A DNA stretch of 38,994 nucleotides, from positions 1 through 38,994 of the forward strand of contig CAZLMW010000073.1 of assembly GCA_964560875.1 (NCBI GenBank). Direction: 5' to 3'. The notes under the pieces were generated by a model. The model was not told where the DNA came from. It saw nothing but the letters and a program-made list of their open reading frames with translations, and did no database searches. Origin of the DNA: CAZLMW01 sp964560875 (GTDB taxonomy: Bacteria; Myxococcota_A; UBA9042). Below are positions 23,830 to 32,050 of this stretch, one piece after another (within the stretch, counting starts at the first letter, position 1; every line of letters begins with the position of its first letter). Both the position numbers and the translations under genes were made by a program.

Positions 23830-24156
23830 GTGTCATCAACAGGCGGCGATGAGCAAGCCCGGATCGCGACACTGCGCGAGTTCTGGCCATTTTACATGAA
23901 GGAACACAGCAACGCGCGCAACCGGCACCTGCATTTCATCGGGACCTCCCTCGCCGTGTTGATCGTCGCAAGCGCGATCGCCCTGCGGCGGCCGATGCTC
24001 CTGATCGCGGCGCCTCTTGCCGGTTACGGGTTTGCCTGGGTCGGCCACTTCATCGTCGAGCGAAACCGCCCCGCGACGTTCAAATACCCGCTGTGGTCGC
24101 TGGTGTGCGACTTCCGCCTCTGGCTGCTCATGCTCTCGGGCAAAGCCTGGCGCTGA
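23830..24156 (+). CDS. Mpo1-like / DUF962 small membrane protein
   Basis: The 108-residue protein has the DUF962 pattern: REFWPFYMKEHSNARNRHLHFIGT, with the conserved His-x(n)-N-R-x-x-H spacing, a hydrophobic hairpin (LAVLIVASAIAL; MLLIAAPLAGYGFAWVGHF), then ERNRPATFKYPLWSL. Yeast Mpo1 is an iron-dependent dioxygenase in alpha-oxidation of 2-hydroxy fatty acids; a bacterial role is inferred only. The GTG start at 23830 is fixed by a near-perfect AAAGGAGG site. It converges on the deacetylase gene, with 10 bp between stops. Confidence 0.88.
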   Translation: MSSTGGDEQARIATLREFWPFYMKEHSNARNRHLHFIGTSLAVLIVASAIALRRPMLLIAAPLAGYGFAWVGHFIVERNRPATFKYPLWSLVCDFRLWLLMLSGKAWR

Positions 24157-24166
24157 TCGGCACGTC

Positions 24167-25090
24167 TCAATCGGCGCCAAGCCGCAGCTGGCCGCGTCGC
24201 CAACAACGAGCGGCCGCGTCGACGGTCAGACGGTGCAAGCCGACCAGCTCGGCGGCATCGAGGCGACCTCCGCAGTAACCACCGGCGAGCACGAACGCCA
24301 CCGGGACAGCGCGCTCTGCGCACCACGAAAACACCATCTCTTCGCGCTTTGCGATGCGGTCGGTCGTCAAGCCGAGCAGGCCACCCATCGGGCAATCGGT
24401 GTGGCAGTCGACGCCGGCGTTGTAGAGCACCAGGTCAAATCGCAGCTTGGCCAGCTCGGCGAGCATCCCGTGCAGCTTGGGCAAGTAGGCGTCGGCATCG
24501 TTGACCAACAGCCGGTGATGTCGCGCAGATGTCGGCCGCCATTGGTCGAAGTCGGAGGTGCTGATGTCGGCCAGGTGCACGGCGCGATCGTCGCCGAGGA
24601 TATCGAACGTGCCGCCGCCGAAATGCGCGTCCAGGTCGAGGATCAGCACCCGCTCGACCGATCCAGCCAGCAACGCCTGCCGCGCCGCGACCGCGAGCCC
24701 ATTAAAAGTGCACAACCCCGTGGATTCGGCGTGCCGTGCGTGGTGCAAGCCGCTGCTCAGCGAGCCGGAGACGCCATGCATCAGCGCGGATTGGACCGCA
24801 TCGAGCACGCCGCCCGTGGATGCCAGCACCGATTTGACCAGCGCCGTGGACCACGAGAAGCCGCTGCCCATGAGGTACAGCCGCCGCCCTTCCCGCCAGC
24901 CTGTGAGCACGCTCTCGACGTAGGTCGGGTCATGGGCGCCGCAAAGTTGGTTGCCCGTTGCCGGTTCCGGGGCGACCAGCCTCACGTCGGTAACAGGTGA
25001 CTCGGCGAGCGAAGCCGCGATCCAGGCGGCTTTTTGGGTGGTTTCGGCGGACGTGTCCGCCATGTAGGCGGGGCTGTAGAAGAGTTGCAT
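24167..25090 (-). CDS. HDAC-superfamily deacetylase (class II / acetylpolyamine amidohydrolase-like)
   Basis: About 307 residues from the ATG at 25090, which has a GGAGG site upstream. The catalytic set of the arginase/deacetylase fold is intact: paired His in SGLHHARHAESTG, metal Asp and His in ILDLDAHFGGGT, metal Asp in YNAGVDCHTDCPMGG, and the GGY loop (LAGGYCGG). Likely substrates are acetyl-lysine proteins, acetylpolyamines or other acylated amines. Motif copy A lies about 80 bp upstream in the orientation shared by the tandem-AAA gene and the SWIM operon, so it probably belongs to the same regulon. No dedicated acetyltransferase is adjacent. Confidence 0.9.
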   Translation of the reverse strand: MQLFYSPAYMADTSAETTQKAAWIAASLAESPVTDVRLVAPEPATGNQLCGAHDPTYVESVLTGWREGRRLYLMGSGFSWSTALVKSVLASTGGVLDAVQSALMHGVSGSLSSGLHHARHAESTGLCTFNGLAVAARQALLAGSVERVLILDLDAHFGGGTFDILGDDRAVHLADISTSDFDQWRPTSARHHRLLVNDADAYLPKLHGMLAELAKLRFDLVLYNAGVDCHTDCPMGGLLGLTTDRIAKREEMVFSWCAERAVPVAFVLAGGYCGGRLDAAELVGLHRLTVDAAARCWRRGQLRLGAD

Positions 25091-25160
25091 GGACCTCCAG
25101 GCGGCATGTCTTGAACGCATCCCGGCTTTCAGGACGCCTGTAGCGAGCTTGGCCCACGGC

Positions 25161-25183
25161 AGCGACAGTTTGTGTCGTTTTGC
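25161..25183 (-). promoter_or_regulatory. Regulon element copy A (upstream of the deacetylase)
   Basis: Read toward the deacetylase gene the sequence is ACGACACAAACTGTCG, preceded by GGCAAA. The half-sites CGACA / TGTCG (25173-25177 and 25163-25167 on the plus strand) flank a 5-bp spacer. The centre is about 80 bp from the ATG at 25090. Copies B and C share both half-sites and nearly the same spacer. Confidence 0.7.
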
Positions 25184-25195
25184 CGCGTAGAACCG

Positions 25196-25567
25196 TTATT
25201 GCGGTGGCACAGAACGGGTACAGGCCCGACGCCACTTGCGGCGCAGTCGCTCTGTCCGCGGGCTTGCGTCGTACTCGGCCAGAAATTCGTCCACGTAGCG
25301 CCACACCGCGTCGGCGACCTCGGGATGAACAAAGCGCCCCGACATCCGTGGCCAGGATGATCCGACATCTGCGAGCGCAGCATCAAAGCTCGTGTAGCCC
25401 GGCCTCGTGCGCTCCACCCAGACCTCGTCGTCCTGTTCGTCGAAGGTCATCGCTGTGGTCTGAATCGACCACGTAAAGCCTTTGGGTGTCGGCAGCCGGG
25501 AGATTCGGAATCCCCCGCCTTCAAATGCCGCCGCGAGCATGAGTTCGGACCGAGGACAGGATTGCAT
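25196..25567 (-). CDS. Unrecognised 123-residue protein in the AAA/deacetylase cluster
   Basis: The ATG at 25567 has a GGAGG site 5 nt upstream. The protein has no signal or membrane segment. The N-terminal half looks beta-rich (LMLAAAFEGGGFRISRLPTPKGFTWSIQTTAMTF, EVWVERT), and the C-terminal half helical (SFDAALADVGSSWPRM; HPEVADAVWRYVDEFLAEYD) with a basic tail (RTERLRRKWRRA). I do not recognise a family. It is divergent from the tandem-AAA gene across the motif B region and lies upstream of the deacetylase on the same strand. Copy A sits just past its stop, so the deacetylase can be driven separately. Confidence 0.7.
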   Translation of the reverse strand: MQSCPRSELMLAAAFEGGGFRISRLPTPKGFTWSIQTTAMTFDEQDDEVWVERTRPGYTSFDAALADVGSSWPRMSGRFVHPEVADAVWRYVDEFLAEYDASPRTERLRRKWRRACTRSVPPQ

Positions 25568-25714
25568 GGCCACCTCCTGCCCAAACAACGGGCCACGGGC
25601 CGCGAAATTCAGAGATTGGTCTCACTGGACCGGGGTCGAGCGTGGCGTGCAGGGGCGCGGCATCAGGTCGATCTGTCCACGCCAACCGTCCAGCTCATGA
25701 CGACCGGATTGGGC

Positions 25715-25741
25715 AAAACGACACAATCTGTCGCGCGACAG
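25715..25741 (+). promoter_or_regulatory. Regulon element copy B with an extra half-site (divergent region)
   Basis: AAAACGACACAATCTGTCG (25715-25733) is followed by CG and a third half-site CGACA (25736-25740), which also makes a 14-bp perfect palindrome CTGTCGCGCGACAG. The centre lies about 85 bp before the tandem-AAA ATG and about 159 bp before the divergent small gene. Confidence 0.72.
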
Positions 25742-25810
25742 GTGCATCGTCCCGTCAGATCAAGTCGAGCGGCGCGTCCTTGATGTGTTGCCCAACCCGC
25801 AGGTTTGCCC

Positions 25811-28030
25811 ATGGCTGTTCGCCGCCGTCGTCGTGGCTGGTATCGAAGCGACAACTCTCGCCTTTCATCGTGCTTCACCGAAGCGTCCTGTGTGGCGCTC
25901 TGGTGCGCGCGGCTGCTGTCGGTGCAGTCGGTCGTGCAGCGTTTTGAGGCCGAAGACTTCAGCGACAAATTCCTCAGCGCGATTGACATCACGGCACGCC
26001 GCAAGGGCGCACCCACGCCTGATTGGGTGCGCAAGAAGGCGATGGCCCGGGTCCGCTCGCTCGAGAAAGAGCCGCTCACGTTCGGCCTGTTCGACGCCCA
26101 GGTGCGCGCTTTTCAGAGAGCCCTGGCGCTGTCCGACGTGCAGGCCCAGGTCGTCGCGATGACGTTTTACTCCGCGTTTGACGGCGCGTTGGTGCCGGTG
26201 CTCGACAAGGCCGCCGAGGCGTTTGGCTTTATGACCAAGGTCGACGTGCCGGTCTTCACGGTCGCGCTGGACACCGACGAGCGCTCGATCCGCGAGGCCT
26301 TCATGGGCAGCAGCCCGCTCATTGGCGGCGGCGTCATCGAGCGCGAGGCCGATTTCCGACAGACCGGCGTGCTCCCCGTTCTCAACGAACGGATTCGGGC
26401 CGCGATCGAGAGCGGCCAGGCCGACGAAAAGGCGATGGTTCGTCAGTTCTTGCAGCCGGCCGCCAAATCCACGCTCAAGCGTCGCGACTTCGCCCATCTC
26501 GGACCTTTGCTCGATACAACGTTCGCTCACCTCGAGCACGCCCTGAACGTCGGCGCAACCGGCGTCAACATCTTGCTGCACGGCCCACCCGGCACCGGCA
26601 AGACCGAGCTCGCCCGCATGCTCGGCGGCATCGCGACGACCACGTGTTTCGAAGTCGCGACCTGCGACGAAGAGGGCGACGAACCCAACCGTCACGAGCG
26701 TTTTCGCAGCTACACCCTCGGCCAGCGACTGCTCGGAACGGGCGGCGGCAGCGTGATGATCTTCGACGAGGTCGAGGACGTCTTCGGCTGGCAACCGCCC
26801 GGCCTGTTTGTGATGAGCGGCGGGCGCATGGGCAGCAAGGCCTTCCTCAACCGCGCGCTCGAGAGCAACCCGGTCCCGACCATCTGGATCACCAACCACG
26901 CCGCCTCGATGGACCCGGCGATCCTGCGTCGTTTCGACGTCGTGCTCCACCTCGACAAGGTCACCGAGGCCACCCGCGACCGCATCGTGCGCAAAGCTGT
27001 TCGCGGCAAGGGCCTGCGCCGCGCCACCATCGACGCGATCCGTCGCGATGACCGGATCGAAGCCGCCGACATCACCCGCGCCCTCAAGGTCGCAACCAGC
27101 GCCGCCGCTGCCGCTGAAGTCGACGACCTCGACCGCGGCCTTCTCCAGGTGCTCGACGCCAACGTCTCCGCTCGTCTCGGCCGTGTGCGCCGCGGCTACA
27201 AACATGACAATCGCCGCTTCGATATCGGCCTGCTCAACGCCGACATGGACGTCCCTGCACTCGTCGACGGGCTGCAGCGAACCAGCGAAGGCCGCATCTG
27301 CCTGTACGGTCCGCCCGGAACCGGGAAGACCGCGCTCGTGCACCACGTCGGCCGCGAGCTGGGCAAACCGGTGCTGCTCAAGCGCGCCTCGGACCTGCTG
27401 TCCAAGTGGGTGGGCGACAACGAAAAGCAGCTCGCCGCCATGTTCGACGAGGCCGACCGTTGCGGCGCTGTGTTGCTGCTCGACGAGGCCGATTCCTTCC
27501 TGCGCGACCGCCGCCACGCCCGCCAGTCCTGGGAGATCACCCGCGTCAACGAGCTGCTCGTGCAGATGGAAGCGTTCGATGGCGTGTTCTTCTGCGCGAC
27601 CAACCTCGGCGATGACCTCGACCAGGCCAGCGCCCGCCGGTTCGATGCGCATATCCACCTTGGACCGATGCGCACCGAGGCGTGCTGGACGCTGTTTCGG
27701 CGCACGGTCAAGGAGCACGGCGGCAGCGTCCGGACCAAGGCGTTCATGGCGCTGCGCCAAGACGTCGATGCGCTGCCGGGCGTCTGCCTTGGCGATTTTC
27801 ACGCGATCCGGCGGCGCGCGCGGCTGTTCGGCGAAACGCTCACCGGGCCGGTCCTGTTGGGCTGGTTGCGGGGCGAGGTTGAGCGGAGGGAGCCGGTCAG
27901 AAGGGCAGTGGGGTTCGGGGCCGGTGGGCAAACCCGACTTGGGGCCTGGAGCGCCGATCAGCCTACCACCGCCGCCGGCAAGTGGCGGGGCCTGAACCGG
28001 TCGACGGCAGCCCCGATCGGAAGTCGCTGA
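25811..28030 (+). CDS. Tandem AAA+ ATPase
   Basis: About 739 residues from the ATG at 25811. TTG 25805 or GTGs at 25922/25934 are alternatives; the first 40 residues look atypical. An unrecognised N-terminal region of about 240 residues precedes two complete AAA modules. Module 1 has Walker A HGPPGTGKTELA (about 257), Walker B VMIFDEVEDVF, the sensor-1 segment TIWITNHAASMD, and an RRFD box. Module 2 has YGPPGTGKTALV (about 498), VLLLDEADSFLRDRR, FFCATNLGDDLDQ, and ARRFD. Both sites look active. Such two-ring ATPases remodel proteins or complexes. Copy B upstream links it to the deacetylase and the SWIM-MoxR-VWA operon. The client is unknown. Confidence 0.9.
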   Translation: MAVRRRRRGWYRSDNSRLSSCFTEASCVALWCARLLSVQSVVQRFEAEDFSDKFLSAIDITARRKGAPTPDWVRKKAMARVRSLEKEPLTFGLFDAQVRAFQRALALSDVQAQVVAMTFYSAFDGALVPVLDKAAEAFGFMTKVDVPVFTVALDTDERSIREAFMGSSPLIGGGVIEREADFRQTGVLPVLNERIRAAIESGQADEKAMVRQFLQPAAKSTLKRRDFAHLGPLLDTTFAHLEHALNVGATGVNILLHGPPGTGKTELARMLGGIATTTCFEVATCDEEGDEPNRHERFRSYTLGQRLLGTGGGSVMIFDEVEDVFGWQPPGLFVMSGGRMGSKAFLNRALESNPVPTIWITNHAASMDPAILRRFDVVLHLDKVTEATRDRIVRKAVRGKGLRRATIDAIRRDDRIEAADITRALKVATSAAAAAEVDDLDRGLLQVLDANVSARLGRVRRGYKHDNRRFDIGLLNADMDVPALVDGLQRTSEGRICLYGPPGTGKTALVHHVGRELGKPVLLKRASDLLSKWVGDNEKQLAAMFDEADRCGAVLLLDEADSFLRDRRHARQSWEITRVNELLVQMEAFDGVFFCATNLGDDLDQASARRFDAHIHLGPMRTEACWTLFRRTVKEHGGSVRTKAFMALRQDVDALPGVCLGDFHAIRRRARLFGETLTGPVLLGWLRGEVERREPVRRAVGFGAGGQTRLGAWSADQPTTAAGKWRGLNRSTAAPIGSR

Positions 28031-28083
28031 CTGAGCGATAGGCCGAGTCCGAGCGACCCGAACCCGAACCCGAACTCACACCC

Positions 28084-28356
28084 TCATGGGGTGCCGCTGT
28101 GCGTGCGAATCAGGCCCCTGAGCATGGCCGCGACCTTGTCGGCCGCCGCCAGCAGCGGTTCGGCTTCGACGGCAGGCACCAGACCAGGCGCCGCGGCCAG
28201 CTCCACCGCCACCGCCGCCTCGCACGCTTCGCCCCGCGCCTCGTTGAAGCGCTGCCGCCTGTGCGGCGTCATCGCCAAGCGCATCCCCGAGCTCAAGCTC
28301 CACGGACCCTCGCGCTCCGCGAACTCCGATCGAAACTGCGCGGCGGGGGACACCAT
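28084..28356 (-). pseudogene. Possible truncated four-helix-bundle (S23-type) gene
   Basis: The frame encodes RQRFNEARGEACEAAVAVELAAAPGL and LLAAADKVAAMLRGLIR, resembling the last two helices of the small four-helix-bundle proteins often found near 23S rRNA intervening sequences. The first helices with the usual N-terminal motif are missing, and the start is unclear (ATG 28356 or an earlier TTG at 28401). Composition is simple and Ala-rich, so a chance resemblance cannot be excluded. Confidence 0.35.
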
Positions 28357-28415
28357 TTCAATCGAAAGATGCGCGCATTGTATCCTGCTTGTGAACCTCA
28401 AACCCGGAGACGCCC

Positions 28416-29243
28416 GTGTTTCGTCACATCTTGATCCCGGTCGACGCGTCCGATCTGTCCCAGCGCGTACCCAGGCTGGTCTGCCGCATGTTGAAAGGGG
28501 ATGAGACCCCGCGCGTCACCCTGCTGTACGTGCAGGAGCCGGGTCACAATCCGAGCGATACCCCGCCGATGGGCGACCTGGAGAGGCTGCTTTGGGAAGC
28601 CGGGGCCGACACGCAATCGGTCATCACCCAGGGCGACGCCACCGAAGAGATCCTGCGCATCGCCGAAGCCGAGGACGTTGGGCTGATCGCGATGGCCACC
28701 CACGGCCGGAGCGGCCTGACCAAGCTCCTGCGCGGCAGCGTCGCCGAGCGCGTGCTGCGTCACTCCCGCCGCCCGTTGCTGCTGTACAACCCGGCGGTTA
28801 TCAACGCGATGAGCGAACACCGCGGATTCGAGCGGATTTTGCTTCCCCACGACGGCTCCGACCTCGCCGATCAGGCGATCCCGCCTGCCACCGCCCTGGC
28901 ACGGGTCTACGGCGCGGAGCTCATCTTGTTTCGGGTCGAAAACTTCGCGACCGGCGGGCCCCACCACACCCTGCGCGCCGAGCAGGACGTCGTCGCCGAG
29001 CTCGAACCCTTGCGCGCAAAACTCGAAGCGCATGGCATCGCAGTGCGTAGCGCAGCGGCTGTGGGCGCGGATGCGCGGGAGATCCTCAAGGCCGTCGAGC
29101 GGTTCGACGTGGATCTGCTCGCGATGACCTCGCACGGGCGCTCGGGCGTCTCCAACTGGTGGTTCGGCTCCGTCGCTGAAGCGTTGGCGCAGGCTGCGCC
29201 CTGTCCATTGTTCGTCGTCCGCGTCTCTCGTCCCAGCGATTGA
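28416..29243 (+). CDS. Tandem universal stress protein (UspA family)
   Basis: The 275-residue protein contains two Usp domains: FRHILIPVDASDLS at the start of the first and FERILLPHDGSDLA at the start of the second. Both carry the ATP-binding Gly pattern (ATHGRSGLTKLLRGSVAERVL; SHGRSGVSNWWFGSVAEAL). Such proteins bind ATP and help survival under stress or starvation. The GTG start at 28416 has a GGAGA site 5 nt upstream. It lies between the two halves of the AAA/MoxR cluster, but its upstream region does not carry the shared element. Confidence 0.93.
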   Translation: MFRHILIPVDASDLSQRVPRLVCRMLKGDETPRVTLLYVQEPGHNPSDTPPMGDLERLLWEAGADTQSVITQGDATEEILRIAEAEDVGLIAMATHGRSGLTKLLRGSVAERVLRHSRRPLLLYNPAVINAMSEHRGFERILLPHDGSDLADQAIPPATALARVYGAELILFRVENFATGGPHHTLRAEQDVVAELEPLRAKLEAHGIAVRSAAAVGADAREILKAVERFDVDLLAMTSHGRSGVSNWWFGSVAEALAQAAPCPLFVVRVSRPSD

Positions 29244-29303
29244 CCAGGCTGGCGGTCGGTTGAGCTATTCGTCCTCAGCATGTCGCGCGATGCTTCCTGA
29301 AGG

Positions 29304-30542
29304 TCAGCAGATCGCCGCGACTTGTCCCCAAGGTGCAGCGCCGTGATCTGGCGGGGCGAGCCACAGCACCGGGTAGCGCGGCTGCTTCTTCGGAAACTGG
29401 CTCCATAGATCGGAGATCCCAATGAACAGCTCCGGCGGTTCGGGTTGTGCCGCGATCCACGAGAAGATCGGGCGATGATCCGTCCCACCGCCGCCGCGAA
29501 ATCGACGCTGCTTGAGAAACCTCGGCAGCTCATGAGTCGGCACAACTTCCTGCACCCGCGCGTCGCCGATGAGCACCGTGAGCTCCGGCACGAGCCCCGC
29601 GAGCGCTGACAACTCCGCGGCCGCTTGTTCGAGCGCGTCCGTGTCCATCGAGGCCGACGCGTCCACCGCGACCACGACACGACCGGGGCCTTCGCGGACC
29701 AGACCGGGCGCGATCACGCCTTCGGTCATCATCAGCCGACGCGGCCGCGTCATCGCGTACTCGAGACGTCCGAGGCACTCGCCCGCGAAGCGATGCAAAA
29801 CCCGCTGCCACGGCACCACGCTGGGTTTGATGATGCCGAGCTGCCGCAGCGCCGAGCCCGGCAAATTGCCTCCTTGATCCGCGGCCTGTCGCGCTCGTAC
29901 GGCCGCATGGATTCGCTCCGTGAGCTCTTGCCGCTCTTCTTCGCTGAGCTCACCGGGCACGTGTACGTCGATGGAACCGTCGGGATGGCCGTGGATCTCG
30001 ACCTCCCGGCCGTCGTCGCTGCCATCGGGAGCCGGGAGCGTGATGCGCAACGAAATGCCTGCGCCCTCTTTGGCGTCTTGCAGCAGGCGCTCGTAGATGG
30101 TCTCGGCGATCATGCCGTCGTACGCGCTATCGAGCAGGATCTCGACCTCGCCGATCTCGGGGAACGTGCCGTTTGGACGTTCGACGCGGCGGAGTGCGTG
30201 CGACGAAAGGCCGATCCTGTCGACGATCCGGTTGATGGCGTAGTCGGTCGCGCAGTTCCACAGGTGCGGGTCGCGATGACGGCGGCGCGGGGCGGATGCC
30301 AGCAGCATGTGGCCCACCTCATGACACAGCACGAACGATAGCTGCGCCTTGTTGAGATGCCGAGTCAGGCGCGGATTGAACCAGACCACACGCATGCAAT
30401 CGGTCGCCGCAAAGGTCGGCAGCCCCGGCGCCGGGACGAGCTTGGCGTGCAGCAACAGAAAGCCCCAAAACGGATGCTGGCGCGCGAGTCGGAGACGCAC
30501 GGTCTTGAGGCGTTGACGCTCGTTGCGCCACGGCTGGTCCAT
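29304..30542 (-). CDS. DUF2201-like protein: HExxH metallopeptidase-like domain plus VWA-like domain
   Basis: About 412 residues from the ATG at 30542, which overlaps the stop of the MoxR gene by one base (TGATG). The N-terminal region has an HExxH zinc motif (FVLCHEVGHMLLASAP, about residue 72) followed by HLWNCATDYAINRI. This matches the putative metallopeptidase domain of DUF2201. The C-terminal VWA-like domain starts near residue 290 with a MIDAS-type VAVDASASMDTD and continues with GGGGTDHRPIFSWI. VWA proteins are the usual partners of MoxR ATPases, acting as adaptors between the ATPase and its client. It is the last gene of the SWIM-MoxR-VWA operon. Confidence 0.88.
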   Translation of the reverse strand: MDQPWRNERQRLKTVRLRLARQHPFWGFLLLHAKLVPAPGLPTFAATDCMRVVWFNPRLTRHLNKAQLSFVLCHEVGHMLLASAPRRRHRDPHLWNCATDYAINRIVDRIGLSSHALRRVERPNGTFPEIGEVEILLDSAYDGMIAETIYERLLQDAKEGAGISLRITLPAPDGSDDGREVEIHGHPDGSIDVHVPGELSEEERQELTERIHAAVRARQAADQGGNLPGSALRQLGIIKPSVVPWQRVLHRFAGECLGRLEYAMTRPRRLMMTEGVIAPGLVREGPGRVVVAVDASASMDTDALEQAAAELSALAGLVPELTVLIGDARVQEVVPTHELPRFLKQRRFRGGGGTDHRPIFSWIAAQPEPPELFIGISDLWSQFPKKQPRYPVLWLAPPDHGAAPWGQVAAIC

Positions 30543-31666
30543 CACGACAGCGCCTCGGCGTGCATCTTCACGATCTCGGCGGCGATGGCCTGGAAGCCGA
30601 CGTCCCCCTTGAGCTTGTCCAGCAAGCCGGGCGTGGCGTTGAGGTCGCGCAGCAGGATGAAGACGTACTCCGGGTCCAGCCCCGGCGACCGCATGAACTT
30701 GACCAGGTTGGCCACCCACGAGCCCTGCCAGCTGTCCTCGTGCTCGCGTGTCCACCGACCCACAGCCGTGATTGCGGCGTACGCGAAGCTTGGCTCCGTG
30801 CTTTGTCCCCGCGTGAAGTCGACGGCCTGCCCACGGCCAACGACCTTCGCCGGGTCGATCCGGTTGTACAGGCGCACAAACGCAAACAAGCGCTGCGCGG
30901 GCCCCGCACCGATGCACGCGCTCACCAACCGCTTGGCGTTGCGCTTGTCCGCGACCTGCAACAGCCGCGACGCCATCGCCCAGCTGCGCGGTGTCGGAAA
31001 CGCGTCATCGCCGTTGTTGTCGTACAGCAGCGGCGTGCCGGACAGGCGATGAGCCCGCATATAGGCAAGCACCTGGGGCGCGATGTCGTTGCGCTCCGCC
31101 CAGGCGATCCACGCGGGCACGTCCACGCGCAATATGAAGTGGACAAATCGATTCGCCAGGGCGCTCGAAAGCGGTGTGACGATAGCGCGGTCCTCCTCGA
31201 GGTTGCCCGCGGCCATCACGACCGTTTGCGGGTGGAAATGAAACGGCCCGACCCGGCGCTCCAGCACGATTTGATAGGCCGCCGCCTGGTGCAATCGGGT
31301 GACGGCGGCGTTGATCTCGTCGAGAAACACCAGCGTCGGGCGCGCGCAGGCGTCCTTGACCCACGCGGGCGCGAGCAGGTTCATCTGGGTCCGGTCTTCG
31401 TTGGGAAAGTAGACGCCTGCGACCTCGGCCGGTTCGCGCTGGGCCAGCCGGATGTCGCACAGGGGTAAGTCCAACTCCGCCGCGAGCTCGTCGGCCATCG
31501 TCGACTTGCCGACCCCCGGGTGACCGCGCAGCAAAACCGACACGCCCGTCTGCAGGCAGGTGCGCACCAGCGGCTTGAGCTCGTCGTAGGGGTAGCCGTC
31601 GGGGTCGACACTGGTCGCCGTTGGGCGTTTGGTGCGCGATCGGGGAGTCGCAGTCAGGGGGCTCAT
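30542..31666 (-). CDS. MoxR-type AAA+ ATPase
   Basis: The 374-residue protein has one AAA core: Walker A LLRGHPGVGKSTMADELA (about 46-62), Walker B TLVFLDEINAA, sensor-1 VVMAAGNLEED, and LANRFVHF with the sensor Arg. About 180 further residues form the C-terminal lid and an extra helical region. MoxR ATPases act with VWA proteins in protein maturation or complex assembly. The ATG has a GGAG site about 6 nt upstream. The gene is 40 bp downstream of the SWIM gene and coupled to the VWA gene, so the three form an operon. Confidence 0.9.
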   Translation of the reverse strand: MSPLTATPRSRTKRPTATSVDPDGYPYDELKPLVRTCLQTGVSVLLRGHPGVGKSTMADELAAELDLPLCDIRLAQREPAEVAGVYFPNEDRTQMNLLAPAWVKDACARPTLVFLDEINAAVTRLHQAAAYQIVLERRVGPFHFHPQTVVMAAGNLEEDRAIVTPLSSALANRFVHFILRVDVPAWIAWAERNDIAPQVLAYMRAHRLSGTPLLYDNNGDDAFPTPRSWAMASRLLQVADKRNAKRLVSACIGAGPAQRLFAFVRLYNRIDPAKVVGRGQAVDFTRGQSTEPSFAYAAITAVGRWTREHEDSWQGSWVANLVKFMRSPGLDPEYVFILLRDLNATPGLLDKLKGDVGFQAIAAEIVKMHAEALS

Positions 31667-31706
31667 GGGGGCTCCGTAGATGAGGGGTAGTTCGGGCTAA
31701 AGCGGG

Positions 31707-32000
31707 CTACAGCAACAAGTCGAGCAGCTGATGGCGATGGTCGTCGCTGCCCAACAGGACCGCGATGGCGTGCTTGCAGTAGCCCTGTCGTTGACTGTTG
31801 CCGACCCGCGTCATGTCGGGGCACGTGCACGTCGGCGGCCGTCGCCAGCCCCGATCGACCGTCACCTGGTACTTGCGTTTGCCCTTGGCCACACCGAACG
31901 TCAGCGTGTCGTCGTCGTCATCGATCTCGCCGATCGCGTACGTCTTCAGCACTTGCCGGACCGCAGACCGCATCCTGTTTTCGAGCCAGACCGCATTCAT
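31707..32000 (-). CDS. Small SWIM zinc-finger protein
   Basis: The 97-residue protein is little more than a SWIM domain. A beta hairpin (DTLTFGVAKGKRKYQVTVDRGW) leads into the zinc motif CTCPDMTRVGNSQRQGYCKH (C-x-C-xn-C-x-H), followed by AIAVLLGS. SWIM domains bind DNA or proteins. The ATG at 32000 has a strong AGGAGG site. It is first in the operon with MoxR and HExxH/VWA, so it may give the complex its nucleic-acid or target recognition. The promoter region upstream holds three 11-bp repeats and element copy C. Confidence 0.88.
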   Translation of the reverse strand: MNAVWLENRMRSAVRQVLKTYAIGEIDDDDDTLTFGVAKGKRKYQVTVDRGWRRPPTCTCPDMTRVGNSQRQGYCKHAIAVLLGSDDHRHQLLDLLL

Positions 32001-32050
32001 TGCCGACCTCCTGTCGTCGGGCGTTCGTCGTCGTTAACGGGTCACTGCGA

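Noticed and set aside
25865..27931. A 688-codon minus-strand open frame opposite the tandem-AAA gene
   Set aside because: The plus-strand product has two complete AAA modules with all motifs. The minus-strand frame shows no motif and only low-complexity composition.
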